Source of the DNA: Lachnospiraceae bacterium
GTDB lineage: Bacteria; Bacillota; Clostridia; Lachnospirales; Lachnospiraceae
NCBI GenBank assembly: GCA_015057625.1
Contig: SVDZ01000006.1
Span: 62,001 to 126,000, forward strand
Length of the DNA stretch: 64,000 nucleotides
Reading direction: 5' to 3'
Under the pieces are notes generated by a model that saw nothing but the letters and a program-made list of their open reading frames with translations, did no database searches and was not told the DNA's origin. Both the position numbers and the translations under genes were made by a program. Shown here piece by piece: positions 8,690 through 17,325 of the stretch (position 1 is its first letter; the number at the start of each line of letters is the position of its first letter).

Positions 8690-9425
8690 TTATCTCCACC
8701 GGATATCCTCTCTTTGTAACTAATTTTCCATTTACTATCTCGCTGGTTGAATTTCCCACAAAGACTGTGGTAAACATATCTACCTGAGCATCTTTAAGTT
8801 CTTCAAGTGTGCATGTATATGTCTTAGTTCCTTCCCTGCCAATATTTACCACATATCCGCACGGCCTTGTTTTCTCAATATGTCTAAGCAAAATATCACA
8901 GGCTTTTTTCAGATAGTCATGTCTCTTTTTGCTGGATGGATTGTAAATGGCAATGGCAAAATCTGCCATGGCGGCGCACTCAAGTCTCTTTTCAATCTTC
9001 TCCCAAGGTGTCAGTAAATCACTTAGACTTATCACGCAAAAATCATGATTAAGAGGTGCCCCAAGTTCAGCTGCTCCACTGATTGCAGCTGTTATTCCGG
9101 GAATAATATTAAGCTTAATATCACCGTACTCTTTTCCGATTTCATACATCAGCGATGCCATGCCGTAAACCCCTGCATCCCCACTGCAAATCATTGAGAC
9201 TTTGTTTCCCTCCATTGCCTTTTCAAAACAGAGTCTGCATCTTTTTTCTTCCTGTTTCATGGGGGTGGATAACAATTCCTTCTCTTTTAATTCTTCACTC
9301 AGCAAATCAAGATATACACTGTAGCCTACAATTACATCTGACTCCTCTAGAGCACTCTTTGCCAAAGCTGTCATCATATTTTCTGCTCCCGGACCCATTC
9401 CTATTACATTTATTACCTTACTCAT
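8682..9425 (-). CDS. cbiH: Cobalt-precorrin-3 C17-methyltransferase (CbiH)
   Basis: SAM-dependent methylase that contracts the corrin ring (C17 methylation). The 247-residue tetrapyrrole-methylase fold starts VIGMGPGAENMMTALA and continues with DVIVGYSVYLDLL, the CbiH/CobJ version of the substrate loop. It also has MKQEEKRC and SGDAGVYGMASLMYE, which separate it from CbiL and CbiF. Its stop overlaps the next gene's start by 8 bp; 43 nt separate it from cbiG upstream. No extra C-terminal iron-sulfur domain is present, so it is the short form. Confidence 0.93.
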   Translation of the reverse strand: MSKVINVIGMGPGAENMMTALAKSALEESDVIVGYSVYLDLLSEELKEKELLSTPMKQEEKRCRLCFEKAMEGNKVSMICSGDAGVYGMASLMYEIGKEYGDIKLNIIPGITAAISGAAELGAPLNHDFCVISLSDLLTPWEKIEKRLECAAMADFAIAIYNPSSKKRHDYLKKACDILLRHIEKTRPCGYVVNIGREGTKTYTCTLEELKDAQVDMFTTVFVGNSTSEIVNGKLVTKRGYPVEINE

Positions 9426-9468
9426 TTACTGCTCACTTTCTATATTCTTCAATTATGCCTTCCTGAAA

Positions 9469-10488
9469 TCAAAAACTGATTTTTTTCCATCCTGTTGAAA
9501 CTGCAAGAGTCATGCCATTCTCCGCCTGTTTTTTTAGCACCAATTCTGCCCCATTCTCCCACACGGCAAGGGCTGCTCTCTCGCAGACATTTCCTACTCC
9601 CACCTGACTGTTTACAAATTCCGATTCATTAAATTCTCCTTCGATGCCATTCAGGACTTCCTTTGAAAAAGTAACAAACTTAATGCCTTTTTTCTCAGCA
9701 AAATTGATTATTCCCTCCTCATCCGCTTTCACATCAATGGAAGAAATATATGCAACATCATTTATACTCACTCTGATTTCCGCGAGTTTTCTCATAATAA
9801 ATTCTTCAATGTCTTTCGCACTTTTTCCTCTCTTGCAACCAATGCCCAAGGCATACTTTTTACATTTAAGAATCAAATCAGGCTTGATATTTTCGACTGT
9901 CTTTTGGTCTATCATTTCGTCATTTGAAATGTAGACACTAAGTTTTTTCCCTTCCAACATACCAGATGATATTTTGGCTATACCCTCTCTGTTTTCAACT
10001 GTCATATTGTTATTCTTTGCAAAAACATCTACTGCAAAAGTATCATGAATATCTGTAGCCGTCGTCACAACAGGAGTGGCCCCTGTCAAGTCAGACAGTA
10101 CTTTTGCAATTTTATTTGCACCGCCGAAGTGGCCTGATAGGAGCGGAATAACAAATCTTCCAAGGTCATCCATAACTATCACAGGTGAATCTGTCAATTT
10201 ATCATTAACGCATCCTGCTATCGCTCTTACAGCAATTCCCACTGCACCAATAAACAGAATGCCGTGATGACTTTCAAACTCCTTTGCGGCCCAGTCTGCG
10301 ATTTTTTCATCCACATACTTCACAGATAATTGCCTTTGCAATTCACTGTTTTCATCCTGATTAAACTCAGCTCTAAGCGACTGACATTTACAGAAATAGC
10401 TGAATTTCAATTCATCATTATCTTTTAATTTTCCCATCAGTTCATAGCCTGATTTAGTAAAACAAATAACTGAGATTTTCACTATCAC
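9469..10488 (-). CDS. cbiG: Cobalt-precorrin-5A hydrolase (CbiG)
   Basis: Opens the ring A lactone of cobalt-precorrin-5A, releasing acetaldehyde, in the anaerobic pathway. 339 residues: the N-terminal/middle part shows GILFIGAVGIAVRAIAG and IPLLSGHFGGAN, hallmarks of CbiG. The C-terminal CobE-like domain shows LGIGCKRGKSAKDIEE and VGVGNVCERAAL. The start is GTG, overlapping the TGA stop of cbiF as GTGA, with AAGGAA just upstream. Translational coupling to cbiF is therefore likely. Confidence 0.92.
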   Translation of the reverse strand: MIVKISVICFTKSGYELMGKLKDNDELKFSYFCKCQSLRAEFNQDENSELQRQLSVKYVDEKIADWAAKEFESHHGILFIGAVGIAVRAIAGCVNDKLTDSPVIVMDDLGRFVIPLLSGHFGGANKIAKVLSDLTGATPVVTTATDIHDTFAVDVFAKNNNMTVENREGIAKISSGMLEGKKLSVYISNDEMIDQKTVENIKPDLILKCKKYALGIGCKRGKSAKDIEEFIMRKLAEIRVSINDVAYISSIDVKADEEGIINFAEKKGIKFVTFSKEVLNGIEGEFNESEFVNSQVGVGNVCERAALAVWENGAELVLKKQAENGMTLAVSTGWKKISF

Positions 10489-11249
10489 ACTTCCTTTTTT
10501 ATCTGTCTGAATTCTGTAGAAAAATCAGCTGAATAAAGTTTTGATTTTTCATAATGAGCGTGGGCAATAACGTCTCCCACAAGTATTATTGCTGTCTTTT
10601 TTATATCATTTTCTTTTGCAGTTTCTACCAGGCTTTCCAGCGTACACACAAAAGATTTTTCCTCCGGCCATGTGGCCTTGTAAACAATGGCTGCAGGTGT
10701 CTCCTTCTTATATCCACCATTAATTAATCTCTCTACCAGTTCTTCAAGCATTCCGGTGCTTAAGTAAATAGCCATTGTAGTGTTATGAGCTGCGAAGGAT
10801 TCAATGGTTTCCTTATCCGGAACCGCTGTTTTTCCTTCCATCCTTGTAATGATAAGGGACTGTGAAACCTCCGGCAATGTGTATTCTAAATTAAGTGATG
10901 CTGCCGCTCCAAAGCAGGCACTGACACCAGGACAGGTTTCATACTTAACACCCAGTTCATCAAGGATATCCATCTGCTCCCTTATAGCTCCGTATATACT
11001 CGGATCTCCCGTGTGAAGTCTCACTGTATCAAGTCCTCTATCCTCTGCATTCTTTATTACATCAATAACTTCCTCCAAAGTCATATAGGCACTGTTATGA
11101 ATCTCACATTCTTTTTTTGCATAATTTAACAACTCAGCATTTACTAAGGATCCGGCATAAATTATTACGTCTGCCTTCTCAAGCAATCTCATACCTCTGA
11201 CAGTTATTAAATCTACTGCTCCGGTTCCTGCACCAACGAAATTAACCAT
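10485..11249 (-). CDS. cbiF: Cobalt-precorrin-4 C11-methyltransferase (CbiF)
   Basis: SAM-dependent C11 methylation of cobalt-precorrin-4. 254 residues; family signatures are VGAGTGAVDLITVRG at the N-terminus, YAGSLVNAELL, and RLHTGDPSIYGAIREQ. The conserved glycine loop begins at residue 4, so the start at 11249 cannot be moved downstream, and the 37-bp overlap with the 3' end of cbiD is real. The end overlaps cbiG by 4 bp. Central gene of the corrin-ring block. Confidence 0.94.
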   Translation of the reverse strand: MVNFVGAGTGAVDLITVRGMRLLEKADVIIYAGSLVNAELLNYAKKECEIHNSAYMTLEEVIDVIKNAEDRGLDTVRLHTGDPSIYGAIREQMDILDELGVKYETCPGVSACFGAAASLNLEYTLPEVSQSLIITRMEGKTAVPDKETIESFAAHNTTMAIYLSTGMLEELVERLINGGYKKETPAAIVYKATWPEEKSFVCTLESLVETAKENDIKKTAIILVGDVIAHAHYEKSKLYSADFSTEFRQIKKEV

Positions 11250-12346
11250 TCCTCTGCTCCTTTACTCTTTGCCAGTTCACCTCTGTCATTTGAGTACATT
11301 ATGCACTCAATCTCCATTTCCTCGCCTGCTCTTCTCTTTAAATTGCCATATATTCTATTCATAAGATTATCCATGGTAGCACCTAATATTCCGGCTTCAT
11401 CTAAAATATTAAGACCTTCTTCTGTTGCCACACACTCAAGTATCTTTGCCGCCACCTCTGCGGAGGCATTGCTCTTTATAGCCTCTGCCGCCATCAGTTC
11501 CATTCTGCAATCCCCCATCTTTGAATGGGTATTCATAATACCTCCCGCTACCTTAATGATTTTTCCGATATGACCTGTAAGAAGTACTTTTTTAAATCCA
11601 AGTTCTGCTGCCATATCAATAGTATCCCCAATAAAATTGCTACACTTCACACTTTTGTCTAAATCATAATTGTAGGCTTTTTTCATGTAATCAAGTCCGT
11701 AATTTCCGGGGGTTATGGCAACAATATCAAACCCTTTAACTCTTCTTTGATTAAGTTCCAGTTTTATGGTGTCAAGTATTGCCTGAGTGCTCATAGGCTC
11801 CACAATTCCACTTGTTCCAATAATTGAAATTCCGCCTACAATTCCAAGTCTCTCATTAAAAGTTTTCTTTGCAATCTCTTCTCCACCCGGAACTGAAATT
11901 GTCACTTCAATCACACCTCTAAAGTCAGCAATCTCACATATACTTGTAACTTCAGCTGTTATCATCTCTCTTGGAACGTGGTTGATTGCAGCATTGCCAA
12001 CGGGCTGGTCCAGTCCCGGCTTTGTGACTTTTCCAACACCAACCCCTCCTTTGATAATAATCTCAGGTATTTCTGCAGGTTCAATGTTATTATCAACACT
12101 TAAAATCCTGACTGTAGAAACAACGATTGCTCCTGTGGTCACATCAGGATCATCTCCTCCGTCTTTTCTGACACCACAGCTCACTTCATTTTTATTTATT
12201 TTAGTATCAAGTATTTCTGCATTGTAATCTATTCCCTTTGGAGTTTTAATTGTAATCTCACTTACATTTCCTCCAAAAAAGAGCATATACGCTGCTGCCT
12301 TTGATGCTGCTGCGGCGCAGCTTCCGGTAGTAAATCCAAATCTCAT
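11213..12346 (-). CDS. cbiD: Cobalt-precorrin-5B C1-methyltransferase (CbiD)
   Basis: Methylates C1 of cobalt-precorrin-5B; specific to the anaerobic route. 377 residues, the usual length. The N-terminal motif FGFTTGSCAAAASKAAA is diagnostic, and GGDDPDVTTGAIV and GTSGIVEPMS follow as expected. The ATG overlaps the cbiC stop as ATGA (4 bp); the 3' end runs 37 bp into cbiF. Its presence together with cbiG shows that cobalt goes in early in this organism's pathway. Confidence 0.95.
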   Translation of the reverse strand: MRFGFTTGSCAAAASKAAAYMLFFGGNVSEITIKTPKGIDYNAEILDTKINKNEVSCGVRKDGGDDPDVTTGAIVVSTVRILSVDNNIEPAEIPEIIIKGGVGVGKVTKPGLDQPVGNAAINHVPREMITAEVTSICEIADFRGVIEVTISVPGGEEIAKKTFNERLGIVGGISIIGTSGIVEPMSTQAILDTIKLELNQRRVKGFDIVAITPGNYGLDYMKKAYNYDLDKSVKCSNFIGDTIDMAAELGFKKVLLTGHIGKIIKVAGGIMNTHSKMGDCRMELMAAEAIKSNASAEVAAKILECVATEEGLNILDEAGILGATMDNLMNRIYGNLKRRAGEEMEIECIMYSNDRGELAKSKGAEEWLISLVQEPEQ

Positions 12347-12987
12347 ACTCTTTCCTTTCGAATATCATAAAGCAGCGCATTGCATATTGCCGCTGCCACA
12401 TTACTTCCGCCTTTTCTTCCTTCATTGATAATGTATGGAATGTCAGTTTCAAAAAACAGTTCTTTTGCCGCCTCCACATTTACAAATCCCACCGGAACAC
12501 CAATAATAAAATCAGGTTTCCAATCAGAATTGCTCATCATTTCAAAAATGCTAATAAGAGCCGTGGGCGCATTTCCTATTGCAAAGATTACCGGCTTATT
12601 AATTTTAGCCGCTCTTTCCATACTTACAGTTGCCCTTGTAACTCCTCTGCTTTTTGCTTCTTTTGCAACACTCTCATCCGCCATAAAGCAGGTGGCATTC
12701 CCTCCCAGTCCCGCCAAGACTTTTTTATTAATACCTGACAATGCCATATTGGTATCAGTTACAATATCCGCTCCATTTTTTAGAAGTTCTTCTGCTATCT
12801 CAATTGCATTTTCAGAAAATCTCAAAGTATCTGCATAATCAAAATCTGCTGTAGTGTGAATGACACGTTTTACAAGAAAGCTCTTTTTTTCATCTACCAC
12901 TAAATTCCTGTTTTTCAACTCTGACTCAATAATTTCAAAACTACGCTTTTCAATGTCCATTGGATTTACAACTTCAATTCCTCTCAT
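12343..12987 (-). CDS. cbiC: Cobalt-precorrin-8 methylmutase (CbiC)
   Basis: Moves the C11 methyl group to C12, giving cobyrinic acid. The family start NPMDIEKRSFEII appears at residues 8-20, and the catalytic His region is RVIHTTADF. The frame is open to an ATG at 13011, but that codon has no ribosome binding site, while GGCAGGAG stands 6 nt before the ATG at 12987; the shorter 214-residue form is preferred and matches the family length. It overlaps cbiD by 4 bp. Confidence 0.93.
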   Translation of the reverse strand: MRGIEVVNPMDIEKRSFEIIESELKNRNLVVDEKKSFLVKRVIHTTADFDYADTLRFSENAIEIAEELLKNGADIVTDTNMALSGINKKVLAGLGGNATCFMADESVAKEAKSRGVTRATVSMERAAKINKPVIFAIGNAPTALISIFEMMSNSDWKPDFIIGVPVGFVNVEAAKELFFETDIPYIINEGRKGGSNVAAAICNALLYDIRKERV

Positions 12988-13024
12988 ATAAATCTCCTGC
13001 CACTTATCCATTTATTAATTTCAT

Positions 13025-14083
13025 TTATCTAATTATTATCTTATTAGTTTCATTTATTTCTTTTATCGCATTAATCAATTTAATATTTTCCTCATGTCTC
13101 TTTACTGCAACTCGTAAAAAGCCTTTTTTCAAGCCTCTGTAATTGTCACAATTTCTGATAAGTATTCCACGCATAAGAAGTTCTTTATACAAATCTGTTT
13201 TACAATAAAACAACAGGTAATTTGCATCTGAATTAATAACTTCAAATCCCAAAGTCTCTAACTCTTTTATCAGATACTTCTTCTCATCAAGAATATGTTT
13301 TCTTGATTTATCGAGATAATCTTTTTCCTCTAATGCAGCAATTCCAACTGCTTGTGCCATCACTGATACATTCCACTCCGGCAACTGTCTTTTAATACCC
13401 GCAAGTTTATTTTTGTTTGAGCAAACTAAGTACCCAAGTCTCACTCCGGGAATAGCAAAACTTTTTGTAAATGCTCTCAGCACTATGAGATTATCAAACA
13501 TCTCTATTTCATTTATCATACTTTTTTCAAAATGTGTGCTGAGCTCAATAAAGCACTCATCTAGCAAAACAGTCACATCATATTTTTTACATTTATCAAC
13601 AATTTTTACAAGGAGTTCTCTATCTATACACAAACCGGTTGGGTTATTGGGACTAGCCAGTATAGCCATATCGATTTTCTCATCAATCCATCCAAGAAAG
13701 TCTTCTTCCACCACAAATCCATTTTCTCTTTTTAGGTCATAAAAAATAATTTCCGAAGAAACAGCATCTGCCACATATTCATATCCCAAGAAACTCGGTG
13801 CCATAAGAAGTATTCTCTTTGGCTTTTCTCCGTGGACAATTGCCATCAAAAGTTCTGACGCTCCGTTTCCGCAGACTATGTGTTCACAGTTTACACCGTG
13901 ATACTCTGCTATTTTTTCTCTAAGTTTTCTGCAATGAATATCCGGATATGTATCTGCATAATTAATTGACTGTTCCATTGCTTTCTTTAAACTATCCGGT
14001 ATTTTTTTAGGATTAACATTCACTGAAAAATCAAGTTCTATTTCATTGTCATATATATTTCCACCATGTCTTGATTCTGTCAA
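13025..14083 (-). CDS. cobD: Threonine-phosphate decarboxylase (CobD)
   Basis: PLP enzyme that makes (R)-1-aminopropan-2-ol phosphate, the linker arm of the nucleotide loop. Fold-type I aminotransferase-like, 352 residues. The PLP lysine lies in FTKSFAIPGVRLGY, LASPNNPTGL binds cofactor, and the N-terminal HGGNIY is typical of CobD rather than HisC. The frame is open ~30 codons upstream into cbiB. The TTG at 14083 is chosen because GGAGG lies exactly 6 nt before it and it places HGGNIY near the N-terminus; this removes a 49-bp overlap. The kinase that supplies threonine phosphate (PduX) is not in view. Confidence 0.9.
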   Translation of the reverse strand: MTESRHGGNIYDNEIELDFSVNVNPKKIPDSLKKAMEQSINYADTYPDIHCRKLREKIAEYHGVNCEHIVCGNGASELLMAIVHGEKPKRILLMAPSFLGYEYVADAVSSEIIFYDLKRENGFVVEEDFLGWIDEKIDMAILASPNNPTGLCIDRELLVKIVDKCKKYDVTVLLDECFIELSTHFEKSMINEIEMFDNLIVLRAFTKSFAIPGVRLGYLVCSNKNKLAGIKRQLPEWNVSVMAQAVGIAALEEKDYLDKSRKHILDEKKYLIKELETLGFEVINSDANYLLFYCKTDLYKELLMRGILIRNCDNYRGLKKGFLRVAVKRHEENIKLINAIKEINETNKIIIR

Positions 14084-14127
14084 ACTATAACCTCCACAAT
14101 TAAATCTGCCATTAGAAATCCGATTCT

Positions 14128-15093
14128 CTACTTTAGCGCAAATGCTACCATTAAACTTACGCATAACACTATGCAAATCACGGATGTGCCATACATCAGT
14201 CTGTTGGCACGAACTATATCATAGTATTCAACCTTTCTGATTTCATCACCAATAAAAGGCTTTTTGTGTAGTTTCCCAAAATAAACCGCATCCCCTGCCA
14301 ACCTAATTCCAAGGGTGCCTGCACAAGCGCTCTCTGTCTGGGCAGAATTGGGACTTGCATGCTTATATCTGTCTCTCTTAAAAATATAAAAAGCATTGTG
14401 AGCACTGTAATCCTTTCCTAAAAACATGCATGCAATAATCATAATCAAAGCGCTGATTCTCGCAGGAATGTAATTAACTATATCATCCAGTTTTGCCGCA
14501 CACCTTCCAAAATAAATGTATCTGTCATTTTTGTATCCAACCATGGAATCCATAGTATTCACTGCTTTATACAATAATCCCAAAGCAGGTCCGCCGATTG
14601 CTGTATAAATCATAGGAGCTATAACTCCATCCGAAGTATTCTCCGCAACAGTCTCTATTGCAGCCTTAGCAATTCCTATATCATCAAGAACATCTGTATC
14701 TCTTCCAACAATCATAGAAACTGCCCTTCTCGCTCCCTCGATATCGCCATCTTTTAATTTTTTATACACCTTCATGCTCTCATCCTTAAGACATTTGGTT
14801 GCAAATATTGTGTAGGTCATTACAGACTCTGCCACCACCCCAGCTATGGGATGCAAATGATAACAGATAGCCAATAATGCCATTGACGTAATAGCTGTTA
14901 CTGATAAAACGGATATGACCATCAAAAGACCCCTGCCTATATTCTTTTTTTCTCCATTTTCTATGTACAACTTTTTTTCTGTAATACTTATTAGATTGCC
15001 AATAAATTTAACAGGATGTGGCCAGTTATATGGATCTCCCAAAATCAAATCAAGAATGAATCCTGCCACAAATGCTATAATATGGTATTTCAT
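14128..15093 (-). CDS. cbiB: Adenosylcobinamide-phosphate synthase (CbiB)
   Basis: Integral membrane protein that attaches aminopropanol phosphate to adenosylcobyric acid. 321 residues with several hydrophobic segments. Family motifs are HPVKFIGNLI near the N-terminus, ENTSDGVIAPMIYTA and KAVNTMDSMVGYKN. Of two nearby ATGs, the one at 15093 has AGAGGA with an 8-nt gap; the one at 15102 abuts it and is rejected. It overlaps the cobC end by 44 bp. Next to cobD, whose product supplies its second substrate. Confidence 0.94.
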   Translation of the reverse strand: MKYHIIAFVAGFILDLILGDPYNWPHPVKFIGNLISITEKKLYIENGEKKNIGRGLLMVISVLSVTAITSMALLAICYHLHPIAGVVAESVMTYTIFATKCLKDESMKVYKKLKDGDIEGARRAVSMIVGRDTDVLDDIGIAKAAIETVAENTSDGVIAPMIYTAIGGPALGLLYKAVNTMDSMVGYKNDRYIYFGRCAAKLDDIVNYIPARISALIMIIACMFLGKDYSAHNAFYIFKRDRYKHASPNSAQTESACAGTLGIRLAGDAVYFGKLHKKPFIGDEIRKVEYYDIVRANRLMYGTSVICIVLCVSLMVAFALK

Positions 15094-15646
15094 ATTTGTC
15101 ATCCTCTACAATTAATTCTCTTGCCTCTGCATTTTTCACATAAAAATCATAATAATCGCCACCTGATATTTCACTTAAGATTGCCATTATGGTTCCCCCA
15201 TGAACAACACAGACAACATTATTCCAATTATTTTCATTGCAATTATGAAGCAATTTTGTAAAGCCTTTCATTGTTCGTTTTACAAATTCTGCTTTGCTTT
15301 CACCCTCCGGAATTTTCATTTCACATCTGCTGTCAATCCACTTCTGATAATCAGGATTGTCTTTCAATTCTTCAAAAGTTTTTCCTTCAAAGATTCCAAA
15401 ATTTATTTCTCTGAACTCATCCACAACTATGTGTTTTTTTGTTTTCATATCCTTTATTATCAATTCTGCAGACTGGATACACCTTAACATCGGACTAGTT
15501 ACAATGACATCTGAATCTAATTTTTCGCACCACTTTTTTCCAAAATCCGCTTTTCCTTTTTCTGACAAAGGTTCATCCAGCAATCCCAGATATCTCTTTT
15601 CTTCATTCAATTTTGTCATTCCATGTCTAATAAAAATTATCTTCAT
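15050..15646 (-). CDS. cobC: Alpha-ribazole phosphatase-like histidine phosphatase (CobC)
   Basis: Histidine phosphatase superfamily protein, 198 residues. The phosphohistidine motif is IRHGMTKLNEE close to the N-terminus, the second His lies in CVVHGGT, and a GKTFEEL segment is typical of CobC. In cobalamin operons this removes phosphate from alpha-ribazole phosphate or adenosylcobalamin phosphate. The start is set at 15646, where ATG overlaps the previous gene's TGA (ATGA); upstream in-frame codons lie inside that gene. Function rests on family plus operon context, since the superfamily is broad. Confidence 0.85.
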   Translation of the reverse strand: MKIIFIRHGMTKLNEEKRYLGLLDEPLSEKGKADFGKKWCEKLDSDVIVTSPMLRCIQSAELIIKDMKTKKHIVVDEFREINFGIFEGKTFEELKDNPDYQKWIDSRCEMKIPEGESKAEFVKRTMKGFTKLLHNCNENNWNNVVCVVHGGTIMAILSEISGGDYYDFYVKNAEARELIVEDDKYEIPYYSICGRIHS

Positions 15647-15969
15647 TTTATTCTCTGCCCAATTCCACAAATAACTCTTACTACTTCATCTGCCTCTTTA
15701 GCCAGTGAAACCTGGACTCTTCCAATCCACTCTCTAAAATCACGCTCAGTTTTGTCTACAGGAACTATTCCGTTTCCTACCTCATCTGTTATAACCACAA
15801 AGTCTGCATAGTTTTTTATAATATATTCTGAAGCCATTTCATAACTCATTTTGCTGTCAAATAATTCTCTTGCCAAATCATTTATATTGTCAGCAATTTT
15901 GCTACCATCGTACTCTCTGTTTGCATACTCTGTTTTCCCCGAAGCTCTTCCACCTATTATCAGTTTCAT
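15643..15969 (-). CDS. Short CobU-like protein (second cobinamide kinase/guanylyltransferase homologue)
   Basis: 108 residues against ~180 for full CobU. It retains the P-loop GGRASGKT (residues 6-13), the CobU motif DEVGNGIVP and the following REWIGRVQVSLAKEADEV helix. It lacks the central block that normally holds the guanylated His and the LLD/E-C region. The gene is intact, with SD and coupled starts on both sides, so it is not an obvious remnant. A longer CobU lies two genes upstream (16750-17325) and has the central block but not DEVGxGIVP. The two could form a split enzyme; this is an inference. Confidence 0.75.
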   Translation of the reverse strand: MKLIIGGRASGKTEYANREYDGSKIADNINDLARELFDSKMSYEMASEYIIKNYADFVVITDEVGNGIVPVDKTERDFREWIGRVQVSLAKEADEVVRVICGIGQRIK

Positions 15970-15982
15970 TTTTACTCCTCCG

Positions 15983-16750
15983 CTACATAGCTACCGATAT
16001 TATCGCCGCGACAACTGCCATAAATGTCTCTGTGGCGCACACAAAATATCCGGCTGTATCTCCTGTTATTCCTCCAAATTCCTTAATCATTTTACGCCTG
16101 TAAAACAAGGTTGATATTAGCGCCGCCGCAATCAATCCAATGCCATATATTCCATCAATTAAAGCCATGACTCCAAACAAGACAATAAGCTGTAAAATCA
16201 GTAATGTCAAAACTACCTTTCCGGCCTTTGCACCTGTTTTTGAAAATGTGTGAAGCATTCCGTTTTCTTTTGCATTTGGGAACGTTAAAACCGCAATTGC
16301 ACTTAACGATCTTGCCACTGCAAATGAGCATGCAAATGCAAAAACTCCCCTCCCTGATATTTCTGAAAATGCAGCAATATAAATTGCAGACAAAATTGAA
16401 AAAGAAATAACCGCAAAGGCTCCGATATGGGGATCTGACAGTATTTTCAATTTTTCCTCTTTTGACTTGTAGGATTTTAATGCATCTGAGGTATCCATAA
16501 ATCCATCCACATGAAATCCTCCCGTCACCAGAAGAGGAATCGCAAAACCTATAAGCGAATATGCCACACTTCCCACATTAAAATATAATGCCAAAGCTCT
16601 CCATCCACATATCATCCCTCCAATAACGGCACCTATCCACGGAAAGAATATGAGATGATATTTCATATCCTCATCCTTCCACGTAAATATCGGAACAGGT
16701 ATTTTTGAATATATTGAAAATGCTATAATCATTCCTTTGAAAACAGACAT
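15983..16750 (-). CDS. cobS: Adenosylcobinamide-GDP ribazoletransferase (CobS)
   Basis: Membrane enzyme joining adenosylcobinamide-GDP and alpha-ribazole (phosphate) to make the finished cofactor. 255 residues, mostly hydrophobic helices. The metal/substrate motif is DGFMDTSDALKS, with FFPWIGAVIGG near the N-terminus. Two possible starts (GTG 16753, ATG 16750): GGAG is 7 nt before the ATG, which is preferred; it overlaps the cobU stop by one base (TGATG). It sits between the two cobU-like genes, as part of the lower-ligand assembly block. Confidence 0.94.
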   Translation of the reverse strand: MSVFKGMIIAFSIYSKIPVPIFTWKDEDMKYHLIFFPWIGAVIGGMICGWRALALYFNVGSVAYSLIGFAIPLLVTGGFHVDGFMDTSDALKSYKSKEEKLKILSDPHIGAFAVISFSILSAIYIAAFSEISGRGVFAFACSFAVARSLSAIAVLTFPNAKENGMLHTFSKTGAKAGKVVLTLLILQLIVLFGVMALIDGIYGIGLIAAALISTLFYRRKMIKEFGGITGDTAGYFVCATETFMAVVAAIISVAM

Positions 16751-17325
16751 CACTTTTCTCCTTTTATTGTTATGGGTATTCCCGCAACCACTTCTATTAC
16801 TTCATCAGCTTTTTCTGCCAGACAGGCATTTATTTTCCCCAGTGCACTGATGTAGGATTTGGTGGTATCATCATAATTTCCCAAATCTTCAGATATATTG
16901 TTTGTCACAATAACTGCATTGGATGATTTTTCAATCAGACCGGAAAGGGCCTCTGTTATTTTTCCAACAACTTTATCCTCACTGACAACCACGTCACCTC
17001 TAAACATCTCATTAGCCACAAGATTTGACATACATTCAAGCAAAAAACAGTCTGACTTATTCACTAATTTATCTTCCACCTTTTCCACATCGAAAGGCTG
17101 TTCAATTGTCTCAAAGTTTTTTCCTTCCCTAAGTCGTCTGTGTCTCTCGATTTTTTTATCCTCCTCCGAGGAGAAAGACTGCATGGTAGCTATGTAGAAA
17201 AGCCGATTCATTTTTGTTTCTGTATATGCTTTTTCACACATCATACTTTTGTAGAGATTACAAATTCTCATCTCTGCGTATTCAGACTTTCCACTTCCGC
17301 TTCCTCCAATCACAAGTACAATCAT
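16750..17325 (-). CDS. cobU: Adenosylcobinamide kinase/guanylyltransferase (CobU), motif-variant
   Basis: 191 residues. P-loop VIGGSGSGKSEYAE; central block with KIERHRRLREGKNFETIEQP (the His that carries GMP in CobU lies in this region) and FLLECMSNLVANEM; C-terminal NACLAEKADEVIEVVAGIP. The usual E-V-G-x-G-I-V-P motif after VTN is replaced by VTNNISEDLGNYDD, an obvious deviation. A short CobU-like protein encoded two genes downstream carries the missing motif. Start ATG at 17325 overlaps the last base of cobT. Makes adenosylcobinamide-GDP for CobS. Confidence 0.88.
   Translation of the reverse strand: MIVLVIGGSGSGKSEYAEMRICNLYKSMMCEKAYTETKMNRLFYIATMQSFSSEEDKKIERHRRLREGKNFETIEQPFDVEKVEDKLVNKSDCFLLECMSNLVANEMFRGDVVVSEDKVVGKITEALSGLIEKSSNAVIVTNNISEDLGNYDDTTKSYISALGKINACLAEKADEVIEVVAGIPITIKGEK

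Noticed and set aside
8682..9425. Methyltransferase as the missing CbiL
   Set aside because: The GYSVYLDLL loop and SGDAGVYGMASL segment fit CbiH; CbiL would lack the G-Y-x-x-Y pattern.
11787..12227. Long open frame on the plus strand opposite cbiD (and similar ones opposite other genes, e.g. 936-1412, 12380-12838, 61416-61838)
   Set aside because: They lie wholly inside well-conserved minus-strand genes, show no recognisable motifs and have no consistent ribosome binding sites; they are by-products of codon use on the real strand.
15643..15969. Short cobU-like gene as a pseudogene or frameshifted remnant
   Set aside because: Its P-loop and DEVGNGIVP motif are intact, both ends are coupled to neighbours, and no extra CobU-coding sequence lies in other frames next to it.
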